From Okibacterium sp. HSC-33S16 (GTDB lineage: Bacteria; Actinomycetota; Actinomycetes; Actinomycetales; Microbacteriaceae), in contig NZ_JALJZZ010000006.1 of the NCBI RefSeq assembly GCF_024171565.1, positions 1 to 64,000 on the forward strand: a DNA stretch of 64,000 nt, given 5' to 3'. The notes below the pieces were generated by a model that saw only the letters and a program-made list of their open reading frames with translations, had not been told where the DNA came from and did no database searches. Shown here one piece after another: positions 19,475-27,124 of the stretch. A program made the position numbers and the translations under genes. The stretch's first letter is position 1; every line of letters begins with the position of its first letter.

Positions 19475-19945
19475 GTGGTACATCACCAACCGGGGATCAT
19501 CATGTCACTCAGCACTGCACAATACTCATCGGTTCAGCACTCCTCGCCGACACCGTGGGCCATGGCCTGGGAATGGCTAGCGCGACCGACCCACTACCGG
19601 GCGGTCCGAAATTTGCGGCTGGCGCTCGAGGACGGAGACGCCGCTCGCCTCGCTTCGCTGCTTGAACCCGCTGTCGCCGTCGTCGTCGACGATGGTCATG
19701 CCGAACAACACTCCATCAAGGTGGTCGACGGTGAATATGACGCGGTCGCGCTCCTCCTTCTCGGCATGGGAGGCCAACCGGGACGATGCCTTCTCGAGCG
19801 TTCCGTCAACGGTCAAGCCGGCCTCTTTCTTCGTCAGGACGATGAAACAACGGCAACAATCACGATTGACTTCACCGGACGCCTGGTCAGCGTGGTGTGG
19901 ATACGGTTGCGCCCCTTGATGCTGCGTCACTGGAACACCGTCTGA
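19475..19945 (+). CDS. Stand-alone SnoaL/NTF2-like domain protein
   Basis: This 156-residue protein resembles the C-terminal regulatory domain of ECF41 sigma factors but has no sigma regions. The segment ERSVNGQAGLFLRQDD and the ending LMLRHWN pair with EVSVNGAPGLALRLCD and KLLPWN of the protein encoded at 21379-21750. A strong AAAGGAG ribosome-binding site eight bases ahead selects the GTG at 19475 over the ATG at 19502. An ECF41-type promoter lies upstream and a bidirectional terminator downstream. Role is inferred: a trans-acting sigma regulator or a small ligand-binding protein. Confidence 0.75.
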   Translation: MVHHQPGIIMSLSTAQYSSVQHSSPTPWAMAWEWLARPTHYRAVRNLRLALEDGDAARLASLLEPAVAVVVDDGHAEQHSIKVVDGEYDAVALLLLGMGGQPGRCLLERSVNGQAGLFLRQDDETTATITIDFTGRLVSVVWIRLRPLMLRHWNTV

Positions 19946-19971
19946 GTGGCGCCCGCCAGTCACACTCGCAA

Positions 19972-20008
19972 ACACCCCGGCATGTGGCTGTCTGCCTGAT
20001 GCCGGGGT
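19972..20008. terminator. Bidirectional terminator hairpin
   Basis: A perfect 11-bp stem (CACCCCGGCAT with ATGCCGGGGTG) lies between the convergent genes ending at 19945 and 20038. The T-tract is poor on both sides, so efficiency is uncertain. Confidence 0.7.
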
Positions 20009-20037
20009 GCTCAGTATGAGAGCCGGGCGACGAAGTT

Positions 20038-20481
20038 CTATCTCGCCGGATCGACGAGATCGGCATACTGCGGGTACCTCGTGATGAAAGCGGCAACAAC
20101 CCCGCAGTACACGCGTATGTGTCTTCCTTGTGAGCGGATGTCGTCGAGCGCATCGGCGATCAGGTCGGCGGCGAGACCGCGCCCCCGAAATGCCGGGTCA
20201 ACGGTTGTCGCCAGCACGTCGATCCGGTCGTCCTCGACGGCGAATCGAAGAGTCGCGATTTCCTGCGAGTCCATCATTGCCACGTAGACACTTTCATCGT
20301 CATACCGACGTAGTGTGATTTCCGAGTTCGTCTCCGCTGATGGTCGATCAACCTCTCGGGCAGCATCGGCTGTCACTTCTGCGATGAGCCTGGCCGTTCC
20401 TTCATCGAGAAAACCAGCACCGTCAGGGTACCCGGCGGTATCGGGATATTCGAAGGTGTGAAAACCGTCGTGATGAGTCAT
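20038..20481 (-). CDS. GNAT family N-acetyltransferase
   Basis: This 147-residue protein is a small acetyltransferase. VDPAFRGRGLAADLIADALD near residues 92-111 is the acetyl-CoA pyrophosphate loop, and the C-terminal VYCGVVAAFITRYPQY is typical of short GNATs. An AAGGAGG ribosome-binding site precedes the ATG. It lies 49 bases downstream of the SDR gene on the same strand and could be transcribed with it from the ECF41-type site at 21342. Substrate unknown. Confidence 0.85.
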   Translation of the reverse strand: MTHHDGFHTFEYPDTAGYPDGAGFLDEGTARLIAEVTADAAREVDRPSAETNSEITLRRYDDESVYVAMMDSQEIATLRFAVEDDRIDVLATTVDPAFRGRGLAADLIADALDDIRSQGRHIRVYCGVVAAFITRYPQYADLVDPAR

Positions 20482-20530
20482 TGCAGTCCTCCTTGGATGG
20501 TCTATGGATTAGTGCGGGTCACGTGGGTTG

Positions 20531-21292
20531 CTAGCGACCCACAGGCACCGGGTTCGCCGGCAGCCAGCTCTGGAAGCGAGTCGCAGCAAGGCGGGCCTCG
20601 GCTGCGGGCAACAAAGTGTGGGGGTCGAGAAGTGCACCAAAGTACCGAGCGGCGGGATCAGCGACAACGCGTCGGCCGTCTTCACGAAACTCCAATCCGG
20701 TTCGCACCAGATCGTCGAGATACCACTCGTCAGGCCCGGCCACCTCGATCACAGCGTTCGTCGGCTCGTCGACAGCAGTTTCCGCGACCGCTGCCGCTAC
20801 GTCAGTGGCGGCCATCGGCCGAATCCCCGCGTGGGCCAGATGGACCTCCCCATCGACTGTCGCCGAATCCGCGATACTTGTCACGAACTCAAAGAACTGG
20901 GTCGCGTGGACGATGCTGTACGGGAGTCCACCCTGAACGATGAGTCGCTCCTGAGCAATCTTCGCGCGGAAATAGGGGCTCTCGGAGAGCCGGTCGGTTC
21001 CGACAACCGACAGTGCAACATAGTGACGGATGCCTGCGGTGCGTGAGGCGGACAAGAGATTCGTTGTTGACGTGGTGAAAAAGTCCATCACCGCCCGTTC
21101 TTCAAAGGAGGGGGAGTTGGAAACGTCAACAACGACGTCTGCGCCGGCCAGCACTTCGGATAGGCCGGCGCCGGTGAGGGTGTCTACACCCGAAGCGGGC
21201 GAAGCCGCGATCGCGAGGTGACCGTGATCTCCCAAGGTGGACACGAGTTTCGATCCGATGAGGCCAGTGCCTCCGATGACGACGATTTTCAT
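20531..21292 (-). CDS. NmrA/SDR-like NAD(P)-binding oxidoreductase 1
   Basis: This 253-residue atypical short-chain dehydrogenase begins MKIVVIGGTGLIGSKL, an N-terminal Rossmann fold. RAKIAQERLIVQGGLPYSI and HATQFFEF match the NmrA-like/epimerase group. The ATG at 21292 follows AAAGGAAC; an open frame 50 codons further upstream lacks a site and would cover the promoter. It is paralogous to the gene at 24947. Oxidoreductases and epimerases are the classic genomic partners of ECF41 sigma factors (established knowledge). Substrate unknown. Confidence 0.9.
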   Translation of the reverse strand: MKIVVIGGTGLIGSKLVSTLGDHGHLAIAASPASGVDTLTGAGLSEVLAGADVVVDVSNSPSFEERAVMDFFTTSTTNLLSASRTAGIRHYVALSVVGTDRLSESPYFRAKIAQERLIVQGGLPYSIVHATQFFEFVTSIADSATVDGEVHLAHAGIRPMAATDVAAAVAETAVDEPTNAVIEVAGPDEWYLDDLVRTGLEFREDGRRVVADPAARYFGALLDPHTLLPAAEARLAATRFQSWLPANPVPVGR

Positions 21293-21341
21293 GGTGTTCC
21301 TTTCTGGCTGTGGGGATGGTTCTCCTCCCCGTGCCAGCTTT

Positions 21342-21368
21342 GACCGAACGGCACCTGCGTCTGTGACG
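21342..21368 (-). promoter_or_regulatory. Putative ECF41-type promoter (site 2)
   Basis: On the minus strand: CGTCACA, 16 bases, GGTC, ending 49 bases before the ATG of oxidoreductase 1. It sits in the 86-base gap behind the SnoaL-like gene, so the oxidoreductase can be transcribed apart from the sigma operon. Confidence 0.72.
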
Positions 21369-21378
21369 CGTTCACCCT

Positions 21379-21750
21379 TCAGAGCTCCGGAAATCGCTGT
21401 CGGTTCCACGGGAGAAGCTTCCGGGGTGCGGCAGAGAGCCACAGGCGGTCAATCTGCCCGGTGAGGCTGTAACCAGCGGTGAGAACCCCGACATCCCATC
21501 CGTCGCACAGTCGAAGCGCCAGTCCAGGAGCTCCGTTGACAGAAACCTCCACAAAGAATGCACCGTCGTATGCGTGACGAAAGCTCTGCAACCGGGCGGC
21601 GCACAAAGAGCGACCGTGAATCACACCGCCGGTTTCGTCGCCGGTGTCGAGGACCATTCGCACTGAGTTCTTGAACACAGCGGCGAGAGCGAGGTCATCG
21701 CCGGTGTTCAGTGCGTTGAGCAAACGGGCGATGACATCATCACGCGACAC
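21379..21750 (-). CDS. Stand-alone SnoaL-like domain protein coupled to sigma gene
   Basis: This 123-residue protein resembles the C-terminal domain of ECF41 sigma factors: an initial helix VIARLLNALNTGDD, then a beta-sheet with EVSVNGAPGLALRLCD and the ending APRKLLPWN. Its ATG at 21750 lies 11 bases inside the end of the sigma gene 21740-22618, which implies translational coupling and near-equal expression. A detached copy of a sigma factor's own regulatory domain next to that sigma gene suggests regulation in trans; this is inference. It could also be a ligand-binding enzyme-like fold. Confidence 0.8.
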   Translation of the reverse strand: MSRDDVIARLLNALNTGDDLALAAVFKNSVRMVLDTGDETGGVIHGRSLCAARLQSFRHAYDGAFFVEVSVNGAPGLALRLCDGWDVGVLTAGYSLTGQIDRLWLSAAPRKLLPWNRQRFPEL

Positions 21751-22618
21751 GGGAAGTCACGGCACCGAGCTTGTGCGGATTCATCATCCACAGCAGCTGG
21801 TCGATGCCATCGATGGACGCGACGACTGAGACAACAGCGAAAACGCTCTCGTCCCGAGAGAGTACGACCGCGGGTTGGCCGTTCAGTGTGGTTTCCTCGA
21901 TTCGAACGCCGGTCCAGAACTGCCTCTGGAAGGCACGAACGAACTTCGCCACCGTCACCCTCCCGCGCACGGGGAACTTGGAAGCGCGGACGATTCCGCC
22001 ACCGTCAGAGTACGAGACAATATCTGCCGCGAAGAGGCGCTCGAGGTCTTCGAGCTGGCCGGTCTGTGCGGCGGAAAGGAATGCGGAAAGGAGCCGGCGC
22101 TGCTCCGTCGTTGAGACCTGCCGTCGGCGCTCTCCCTCGAGATGCTTGCGTGCTCGACTGACGAGTTGTCGAGTTGCCACTTCTGAGACCTGAACGATCT
22201 CGCAAATCTGTGTGTACGAGTAGGCGAAGGCTTCCCGGAGAACGTAAGCGGCGCGTTCAGTTGGTGTGAGCCGTTCCAGCATGACCAGGACGGCGAAGTT
22301 CAGCGCTTCAGCGCGTTCCGCCCCCAGCGCGGGGTCGTTGCGGGTGTCGACGGGTTCGGGTAGCCACGGGCCGACGTATGTCTCGCGCCTCGCTCGTGCG
22401 GACTGGAGTGCGTTGATGGCGAGACGAGTCGTTGTCGTGGCGAGAAAGGCAGCGGGATTCTCGACAACAGATCGGTTTGTACCCTGCCATCGAAGCCACG
22501 CCTCTTGCACAATGTCTTCCGCCTCGTGAGCGCTTCCGAGCATTCGATAGGCGATGCCGAAGAGGCGAGGGCGTACCGTCGCGAAGACCGAGAGCGCGTC
22601 TTGGAGGTCGGTAGTCAT
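21740..22618 (-). CDS. ECF41-type RNA polymerase sigma factor 1
   Basis: This 292-residue ECF sigma factor has region 2 (about 12-80, GIAYRMLGSAHEAEDIVQE) and region 4 (about 110-165). A SnoaL-like C-terminal domain follows. All three ECF41 signatures are present: WLPEP at 85-89 between the sigma regions, DGGG at 205-208, and NPHKL at 280-284. In characterised ECF41 proteins the C-terminal domain both activates and restrains the sigma factor, with no separate anti-sigma gene. An ECF41-type promoter 55 bases upstream suggests positive autoregulation. It heads a two-gene unit with the SnoaL-like gene. Confidence 0.93.
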   Translation of the reverse strand: MTTDLQDALSVFATVRPRLFGIAYRMLGSAHEAEDIVQEAWLRWQGTNRSVVENPAAFLATTTTRLAINALQSARARRETYVGPWLPEPVDTRNDPALGAERAEALNFAVLVMLERLTPTERAAYVLREAFAYSYTQICEIVQVSEVATRQLVSRARKHLEGERRRQVSTTEQRRLLSAFLSAAQTGQLEDLERLFAADIVSYSDGGGIVRASKFPVRGRVTVAKFVRAFQRQFWTGVRIEETTLNGQPAVVLSRDESVFAVVSVVASIDGIDQLLWMMNPHKLGAVTSRVA

Positions 22619-22673
22619 GGCGATAGTCCTGTCGATTCATCGAGGGTCTGCAGAACGTCCCTCTACCTATTCA

Positions 22674-22700
22674 GACCAGACAGCCCTCAAACCTGTGACA
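22674..22700 (-). promoter_or_regulatory. Putative ECF41-type promoter (site 3), autoregulatory
   Basis: On the minus strand: TGTCACA, 16 bases, GGTC, ending 55 bases before the ATG of sigma factor 1. A match ahead of the sigma gene itself implies autoregulation by one of the two ECF41 factors. Confidence 0.75.
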
Positions 22701-22777
22701 GCATTCGGACAATTTCTTTTGGACGCACTGACGGGGTGCGACAGCGAACGTCGCCGCACCCCGTTTACCTCGCGGAA

Positions 22778-23515
22778 TCACACCGTAATTGTTGCCTCGG
22801 CAACCGTGCGCACGGCGGTAGCGATGGTTGACGCGACGTCAGCCGGCCGCGACACACTGGTCGCGTGTGACGCGCCGGTGAGTTCGGTCGTTCCTCGGGA
22901 ACCGGCGCGCTCAGCACCCGCACGGAACACTGCGGCGGGGATATTGCGGTCCTCGGATCCGAATACATGCCACGAGGGGTGATTGGTCCAGCCCGGTTGA
23001 TCCGACTGGACGGTATCGCGCAGTGCTGCCTCGGTGATGGGGCGTTGGGTGGCGCCCATGAGACCGGCAACTTGTACTGGAGCATCCGCGGCGAATTGAC
23101 TGTGGAAAAGCGACCGACGAATAACAAACTCCACTCCGCCCGTCGACAGCGGGATCGGATCCAGGGCCTCGCCGAGTGTGCTGCCCGGTGCGCTTGCTGA
23201 CAGCGAGAACGCGCTGTCACCCTGCTCAGGCACGAACGCGGAAACGTAAACGAGGGCCGCGACCTTGTCATTGTTGGCTGACGCTTCGCTGATCACGAGA
23301 CCGCCATACGAATGCCCGACGAGAACGACCGGGCCGTCGATAGAAGCAATGACGTCACGGACGTATGCCGCATCACCACTCAAGCTGCGGAGCGGGTTTG
23401 CGACCGCGACTGAGGTGATTCTCATTGCGTACAGTCGTTCGATGACACCATTCCAACTTGCTGATTCAGCGAAAGCGCCGTGCACGAACACGACCGTTGG
23501 GCTTTGATCTGACAT
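22778..23515 (-). CDS. Alpha/beta hydrolase
   Basis: This 245-residue alpha/beta-fold hydrolase has VVFVHGAFAESASW at the N-terminus and the nucleophile elbow GHSYGG near residue 88. GASHATSVSRP carries the likely catalytic histidine. It belongs to the esterase/haloperoxidase-like group, often found under stress-sigma control. It is transcribed away from sigma gene 2 and has its own ECF41-type site. Substrate unknown. Confidence 0.9.
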   Translation of the reverse strand: MSDQSPTVVFVHGAFAESASWNGVIERLYAMRITSVAVANPLRSLSGDAAYVRDVIASIDGPVVLVGHSYGGLVISEASANNDKVAALVYVSAFVPEQGDSAFSLSASAPGSTLGEALDPIPLSTGGVEFVIRRSLFHSQFAADAPVQVAGLMGATQRPITEAALRDTVQSDQPGWTNHPSWHVFGSEDRNIPAAVFRAGAERAGSRGTTELTGASHATSVSRPADVASTIATAVRTVAEATITV

Positions 23516-23565
23516 GAGTGTTTCCTTTCTCCGTGAACCACCCCTGTCGATGATTCACCAACTCA

Positions 23566-23592
23566 GACAGCACCAAGGCCGGTGCTGTGACA
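23566..23592 (-). promoter_or_regulatory. Putative ECF41-type promoter (site 4)
   Basis: On the minus strand: TGTCACA, 16 bases, TGTC, ending 50 bases before the ATG of the alpha/beta hydrolase. The spacer contains an inverted repeat (CAGCACC and GGTGCTG), which could be an additional operator. Confidence 0.65.
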
Positions 23593-23730
23593 GGAAATCG
23601 GAATCACGGTGTTGCGCCCAGACTTTTTCTTGACATTTACTCACCTTCAGTGACAGCTTGGACGGGTGCCGACCTGCGGGCGTTCTCGGCAATCGCAGGC
23701 GTGAACGGTCGCCAACCCGAAAGACAACCA

Positions 23731-24708
23731 ATGCGTTCCCATGAAACAACGCAGCTGGCTTCGTCGCCGCGCGAGTCTCGACGCCCCGGTCGCATCAGTT
23801 ATCCATCAGCATCGGTCCTTCCGAAGACAGCGTCCCCCGATCTCGATGAGGCATTAGCGGCGTTTTCCGCGGTGCAACGTCGTCTGTTTGGAATCGCGTA
23901 TCGGATGCTCGGGAGCGCGTCAGACGCGGAAGATGTCGTCCAGGAGGTCTGGGTTCGCTGGCAAGGCTGTGACCGTTCCGTCGTGCGGGAGCCGGCAGCG
24001 TTCCTGGCGACAACGACAACGCACCTCGCTCTCAACATGATGACGTCTGCGCGGGCACGGCATGAGGCATACATTGGGCCCTGGCTCCCTGAGCCGATTG
24101 ACACTGGTGTTAATCCGGAACTGGCCGCAGAGAGCGAGGAGACGCTCGAGCTTGGAGTGCTTTTCCTGCTCGAACGCCTCTCGCCGGCGGAGCGAGCGGC
24201 GTATGTGCTTCGCGAGGCCTTCGACTATCCCTATGCGCAGATCGCCGCCATTGTCGGGGTGGAACAAGCCAACGCTCGTCAGTTGGTCAGCCGCGCGCGG
24301 AAACACCTCGCGACTGAGAAACATCCACCGGTCGGTGCGTCCCAACAACGGCGTTTCCTGGAAGCGTTCCTCGGCGCCGCTCAATCCGGAGACGTCGAGG
24401 GGCTGGAGACCATCTTCTCCGACGACATCGTGAGCTACTCCGATGGCGGCGGCACGAGGCAGGCGGCCCGGATTCCACTGGTCGGACGTACGCGTGTGGT
24501 CAAATTCGTGGCCGCTCTATCCGAGTGGTTCTGGGACGGTGTTGACATTCAGTGGATCGAGGCCAATGGTCGCGCGGCGCTGCGCCTTGTGGCCAACGAC
24601 GAAACCTTTGCGCTCATCACCGTCAGCGTTTCTGCTGAAGGTATCCACCAGCTGTTTTGGATGGTGAATCCGGCCAAGCTCGACAAGATACTGCCTGCCC
24701 TCGCGTGA
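23731..24708 (+). CDS. ECF41-type RNA polymerase sigma factor 2
   Basis: This 325-residue ECF sigma factor is paralogous to sigma factor 1. After a 40-residue N-terminal extension come region 2 (GIAYRMLGSASDAEDVVQE) and region 4. The ECF41 signatures are WLPEP at 118-122, DGGG at 238-241 and NPAKL at 313-317. The ATG at 23731 is preceded by a GAAAG sequence. The frame is open from 23587, but that would place the start within site 4. No ECF41-type site was found ahead of it in its own direction, so this sigma gene may be the unregulated member of the pair. Confidence 0.92.
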   Translation: MRSHETTQLASSPRESRRPGRISYPSASVLPKTASPDLDEALAAFSAVQRRLFGIAYRMLGSASDAEDVVQEVWVRWQGCDRSVVREPAAFLATTTTHLALNMMTSARARHEAYIGPWLPEPIDTGVNPELAAESEETLELGVLFLLERLSPAERAAYVLREAFDYPYAQIAAIVGVEQANARQLVSRARKHLATEKHPPVGASQQRRFLEAFLGAAQSGDVEGLETIFSDDIVSYSDGGGTRQAARIPLVGRTRVVKFVAALSEWFWDGVDIQWIEANGRAALRLVANDETFALITVSVSAEGIHQLFWMVNPAKLDKILPALA

Positions 24709-24864
24709 CTACTCGTTGGCCAGTTCCTCTCAGTCGTTGAAAGGCCTTCGCCGTTCGCCGTCAACGGTGATGACGCGTGGTAGCTGGAATCTCCGCTTTT
24801 AGTCTCCAGCTGGGAGCTGATGCCGCGGGTATCCGACTTTGGTCGACGCGGATTGTCCGCTAGC

Positions 24865-24891
24865 CGTCACAGACCGCATGTAGTCCCGGTC
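24865..24891 (+). promoter_or_regulatory. Putative ECF41-type promoter (site 5)
   Basis: CGTCACA, 16 bases, GGTC, ending 55 bases before the ATG of oxidoreductase 2. The first three spacer bases (GAC) match those of site 2 ahead of the paralogous oxidoreductase 1. Confidence 0.75.
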
Positions 24892-24946
24892 GTTGCTGAT
24901 GAGTCGCGCGGTGTTTGCTGCGTGCTGGCATATGAAAGGACTACAC

Positions 24947-25714
24947 ATGAAGATCGTCATCGTCGGAGGAACCGGGCTGATCGGGCGTCGCGTCGGACAA
25001 ATCCTGCAGGAGTCAGGCCATGAGGTGGTTGCCGCGTCACGTTCCACGGGCGTCAACGTGGTGACTGGCGAAGGCCTTGATGATGTGCTCCAGGGAGCTC
25101 ACGTTGTGGTTGACGTCCCGAATGCGCCGTCATTTGAAGACGGCCCGGTCATGGAATTCTTCCGAGCGTCGACACAAAACTTGGTCGCAGCTGAAGAGAA
25201 GGCCGGAGTCGGGCACCACGTGGTGTTGTCTATCGTCGGGACCGACCGACTCCCTGGTATCGGATACATGCGGGCGAAAGCACGGCAGGAGGAAATCGTG
25301 CGGGCGAGCGGGATCCCATACACGATCGTGCGCGCCACGCAGTTCTTCGAGTTCATCTCGGCGCTCGCCGACGGCGCTACAGAGGGAGATGTCGTCCGGC
25401 TCGCTCCGGTTCTCATGCAGCCGATCGCGGCCGCCGATGTCTCGAAAGCGGTGGCTCACATCGCCGTCGGAGACGCTCTCAACGACGTCATCGAACTGGC
25501 CGGCCCCGACGCTCTTCGTCTGGCGGATGTTGCGGCTGACCTCCTCCAGGCGACCTCTGACTCCCGGAAGGTAGTTCCGGAGATTTCTGTCGGCTACTTT
25601 GGCGGCACCGTCACAGATGAGTCGCTGACGCCGGGACATGACGACCGCGTGACCCGGCAGCTTCGTGGTGCCACATCGTTCTCGGCGTGGCTGAACTCGA
25701 TCGTCCGGCACTGA
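24947..25714 (+). CDS. NmrA/SDR-like NAD(P)-binding oxidoreductase 2
   Basis: This 255-residue Rossmann-fold oxidoreductase begins MKIVIVGGTGLIGRRV and is paralogous to the gene at 20531. Shared blocks include DVVVDV/HVVVDV near residue 65 and HATQFFEF/RATQFFEF near residue 140. The ATG follows GAAAGGA. It has its own ECF41-type promoter and ends ten bases before a strong hairpin. Likely a stress-induced dehydrogenase or epimerase of unknown substrate. Confidence 0.9.
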   Translation: MKIVIVGGTGLIGRRVGQILQESGHEVVAASRSTGVNVVTGEGLDDVLQGAHVVVDVPNAPSFEDGPVMEFFRASTQNLVAAEEKAGVGHHVVLSIVGTDRLPGIGYMRAKARQEEIVRASGIPYTIVRATQFFEFISALADGATEGDVVRLAPVLMQPIAAADVSKAVAHIAVGDALNDVIELAGPDALRLADVAADLLQATSDSRKVVPEISVGYFGGTVTDESLTPGHDDRVTRQLRGATSFSAWLNSIVRH

Positions 25715-25724
25715 TCTGAAGATT

Positions 25725-25760
25725 CGGGGCGCTCTCGGGATGTCACACGAGAGCGCCCCG
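25725..25760 (+). terminator. Terminator-like hairpin overlapping a promoter
   Basis: A perfect 13-bp GC-rich stem (CGGGGCGCTCTCG with CGAGAGCGCCCCG) encloses a 10-base loop. The loop contains the whole -35-like TGTCACA of site 6, and the 3' arm forms most of its spacer. It probably ends oxidoreductase 2 transcripts. Confidence 0.75.
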
Positions 25761-25767
25761 TCCGGTC
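25741..25767 (+). promoter_or_regulatory. Putative ECF41-type promoter (site 6)
   Basis: TGTCACA, 16 bases, GGTC, ending 34 bases before the NADH dehydrogenase ATG. It lies within the hairpin at 25725-25760, so one sequence serves as terminator and promoter. Confidence 0.75.
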
Positions 25768-25801
25768 TAAGTGATGAACCCGTCTACATAAGGAGCATCG
25801 C

Positions 25802-27124
25802 ATGCACAAGATCGTTATCGTCGGTGGCGGCTATGCCGGTTTTTACACGGCATGGAAGCTCGAGAAGCGGCTGAAGCCGCACGAAGCTGAACTGCTGATC
25901 ATCGATCCGCGGCCATATATGACGTATCAACCGTTTCTTCCTGAGGTCGCCGCCGGTTCGATCGAGCCCAGGCATGCGGCGATCTCGCTTCGCTCTCACT
26001 TGCGGCGGACACGCATTCTCGCTGGTGGTGCCACCATGATCAATCATTCGGCACGGTCGGTGACCGTTGAACCCGCCGATGGGCCGGAGCTGGAGGTGGA
26101 GTACGACACGATAGTCGTGACGGCAGGAGCGGTTACCAGGAAGCTTCCGATTCCCGGTGCCGAAGAAGTCGCCATCGGAATGAAGCACGTTGAGGAAGCC
26201 GTTGCGATCCGCGATCGAGTCCTCACCGCCTTTGACCGCGCGTCCGTCCTTGATTCCGGTGCTGAGCGGCAACGGCTGCTCACCTTCGCATTTGTCGGCG
26301 GGGGCTTCTCCGGTGTTGAAGGCTTTGGGGAACTGCTTTCCCTCGCAACCGGGCTCCTCAAGTCCTATCCGGAAATTCGCTTCTCCGAGTTGTCCTTCCA
26401 TCTTGTCGAAGCGAGTCCTCGAATACTTCCCGAAGTTACAGAAAAACCGGGTTTGTGGGTGGTGGAGTCGCTTCGATCTCGAGGCGCGCACGTGCATCTC
26501 AGTACACGAGTTATTTCCGCCGTAGACGGTCATGTCGAGCTCTCGACTGGTGAGGCGTTCGACGCCAACCTCATCGTGTGGACGGCGGGAAATGCCGCTC
26601 ACCCCATCATCGCTAAACACACTGACCTGCCAACGGACGAACGCGGCCGGCTTGTGGTGCGGGCCGATCTCCGAATCGGAACGTTCGATGAGCCCGTCGC
26701 GAATGCCTGGGCGGCAGGAGACAACGCAGCCGTTCCCGATCTTGCCTTGGAACAGTCCGGGTCGTTCACCGTGCCGAACGCCCAGCACGCCGTGCGCCAG
26801 GGCAAGAGACTGGCAGCCAATATCGTCGCGTCACTGCGAGGTGAGCGTCCGCGTCCCTATCGACACGATTCGCTCGGGGTTGTTGCCACGCTCGGACTTG
26901 GCCGGGGAATCTTCCAGTACAAGAGAATTGTGATCACGGGCCTGCCGGCATGGCTGATGCACCGGGGCTACCACGTGCTCGCCATTCCGACCTGGGAACG
27001 AAAGATCCGGGTGCTCGCGGTCTGGTTGACGGCCTTTGTGAGCGGACGCGACATCGTGTCGTTGCTCTCCGTGCAAGAGCCGCGGAAAGCCTTCGTTTCA
27101 GGAGGTATCCCTCATGCCCGCTGA
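25802..27124 (+). CDS. ndh: Type II NADH dehydrogenase (NDH-2)
   Basis: This 440-residue FAD enzyme passes electrons from NADH to quinone without pumping protons. The FAD-binding motif IVIVGGGYAGFYTAWKLEK is at the N-terminus. The NADH-binding motif FVGGGFSGVEGFGEL is near residue 165. ANAWAAGDNAAVPD and the quinone-site region NAQHAVRQGKRLAANI also fit. The C-terminal segment (about 375-420, with WLMHRGYHVLAIP) is the membrane-associating part. It follows AAGGAG and overlaps the cytochrome b gene by 11 bases, so the two are translationally coupled. Confidence 0.9.
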   Translation: MHKIVIVGGGYAGFYTAWKLEKRLKPHEAELLIIDPRPYMTYQPFLPEVAAGSIEPRHAAISLRSHLRRTRILAGGATMINHSARSVTVEPADGPELEVEYDTIVVTAGAVTRKLPIPGAEEVAIGMKHVEEAVAIRDRVLTAFDRASVLDSGAERQRLLTFAFVGGGFSGVEGFGELLSLATGLLKSYPEIRFSELSFHLVEASPRILPEVTEKPGLWVVESLRSRGAHVHLSTRVISAVDGHVELSTGEAFDANLIVWTAGNAAHPIIAKHTDLPTDERGRLVVRADLRIGTFDEPVANAWAAGDNAAVPDLALEQSGSFTVPNAQHAVRQGKRLAANIVASLRGERPRPYRHDSLGVVATLGLGRGIFQYKRIVITGLPAWLMHRGYHVLAIPTWERKIRVLAVWLTAFVSGRDIVSLLSVQEPRKAFVSGGIPHAR

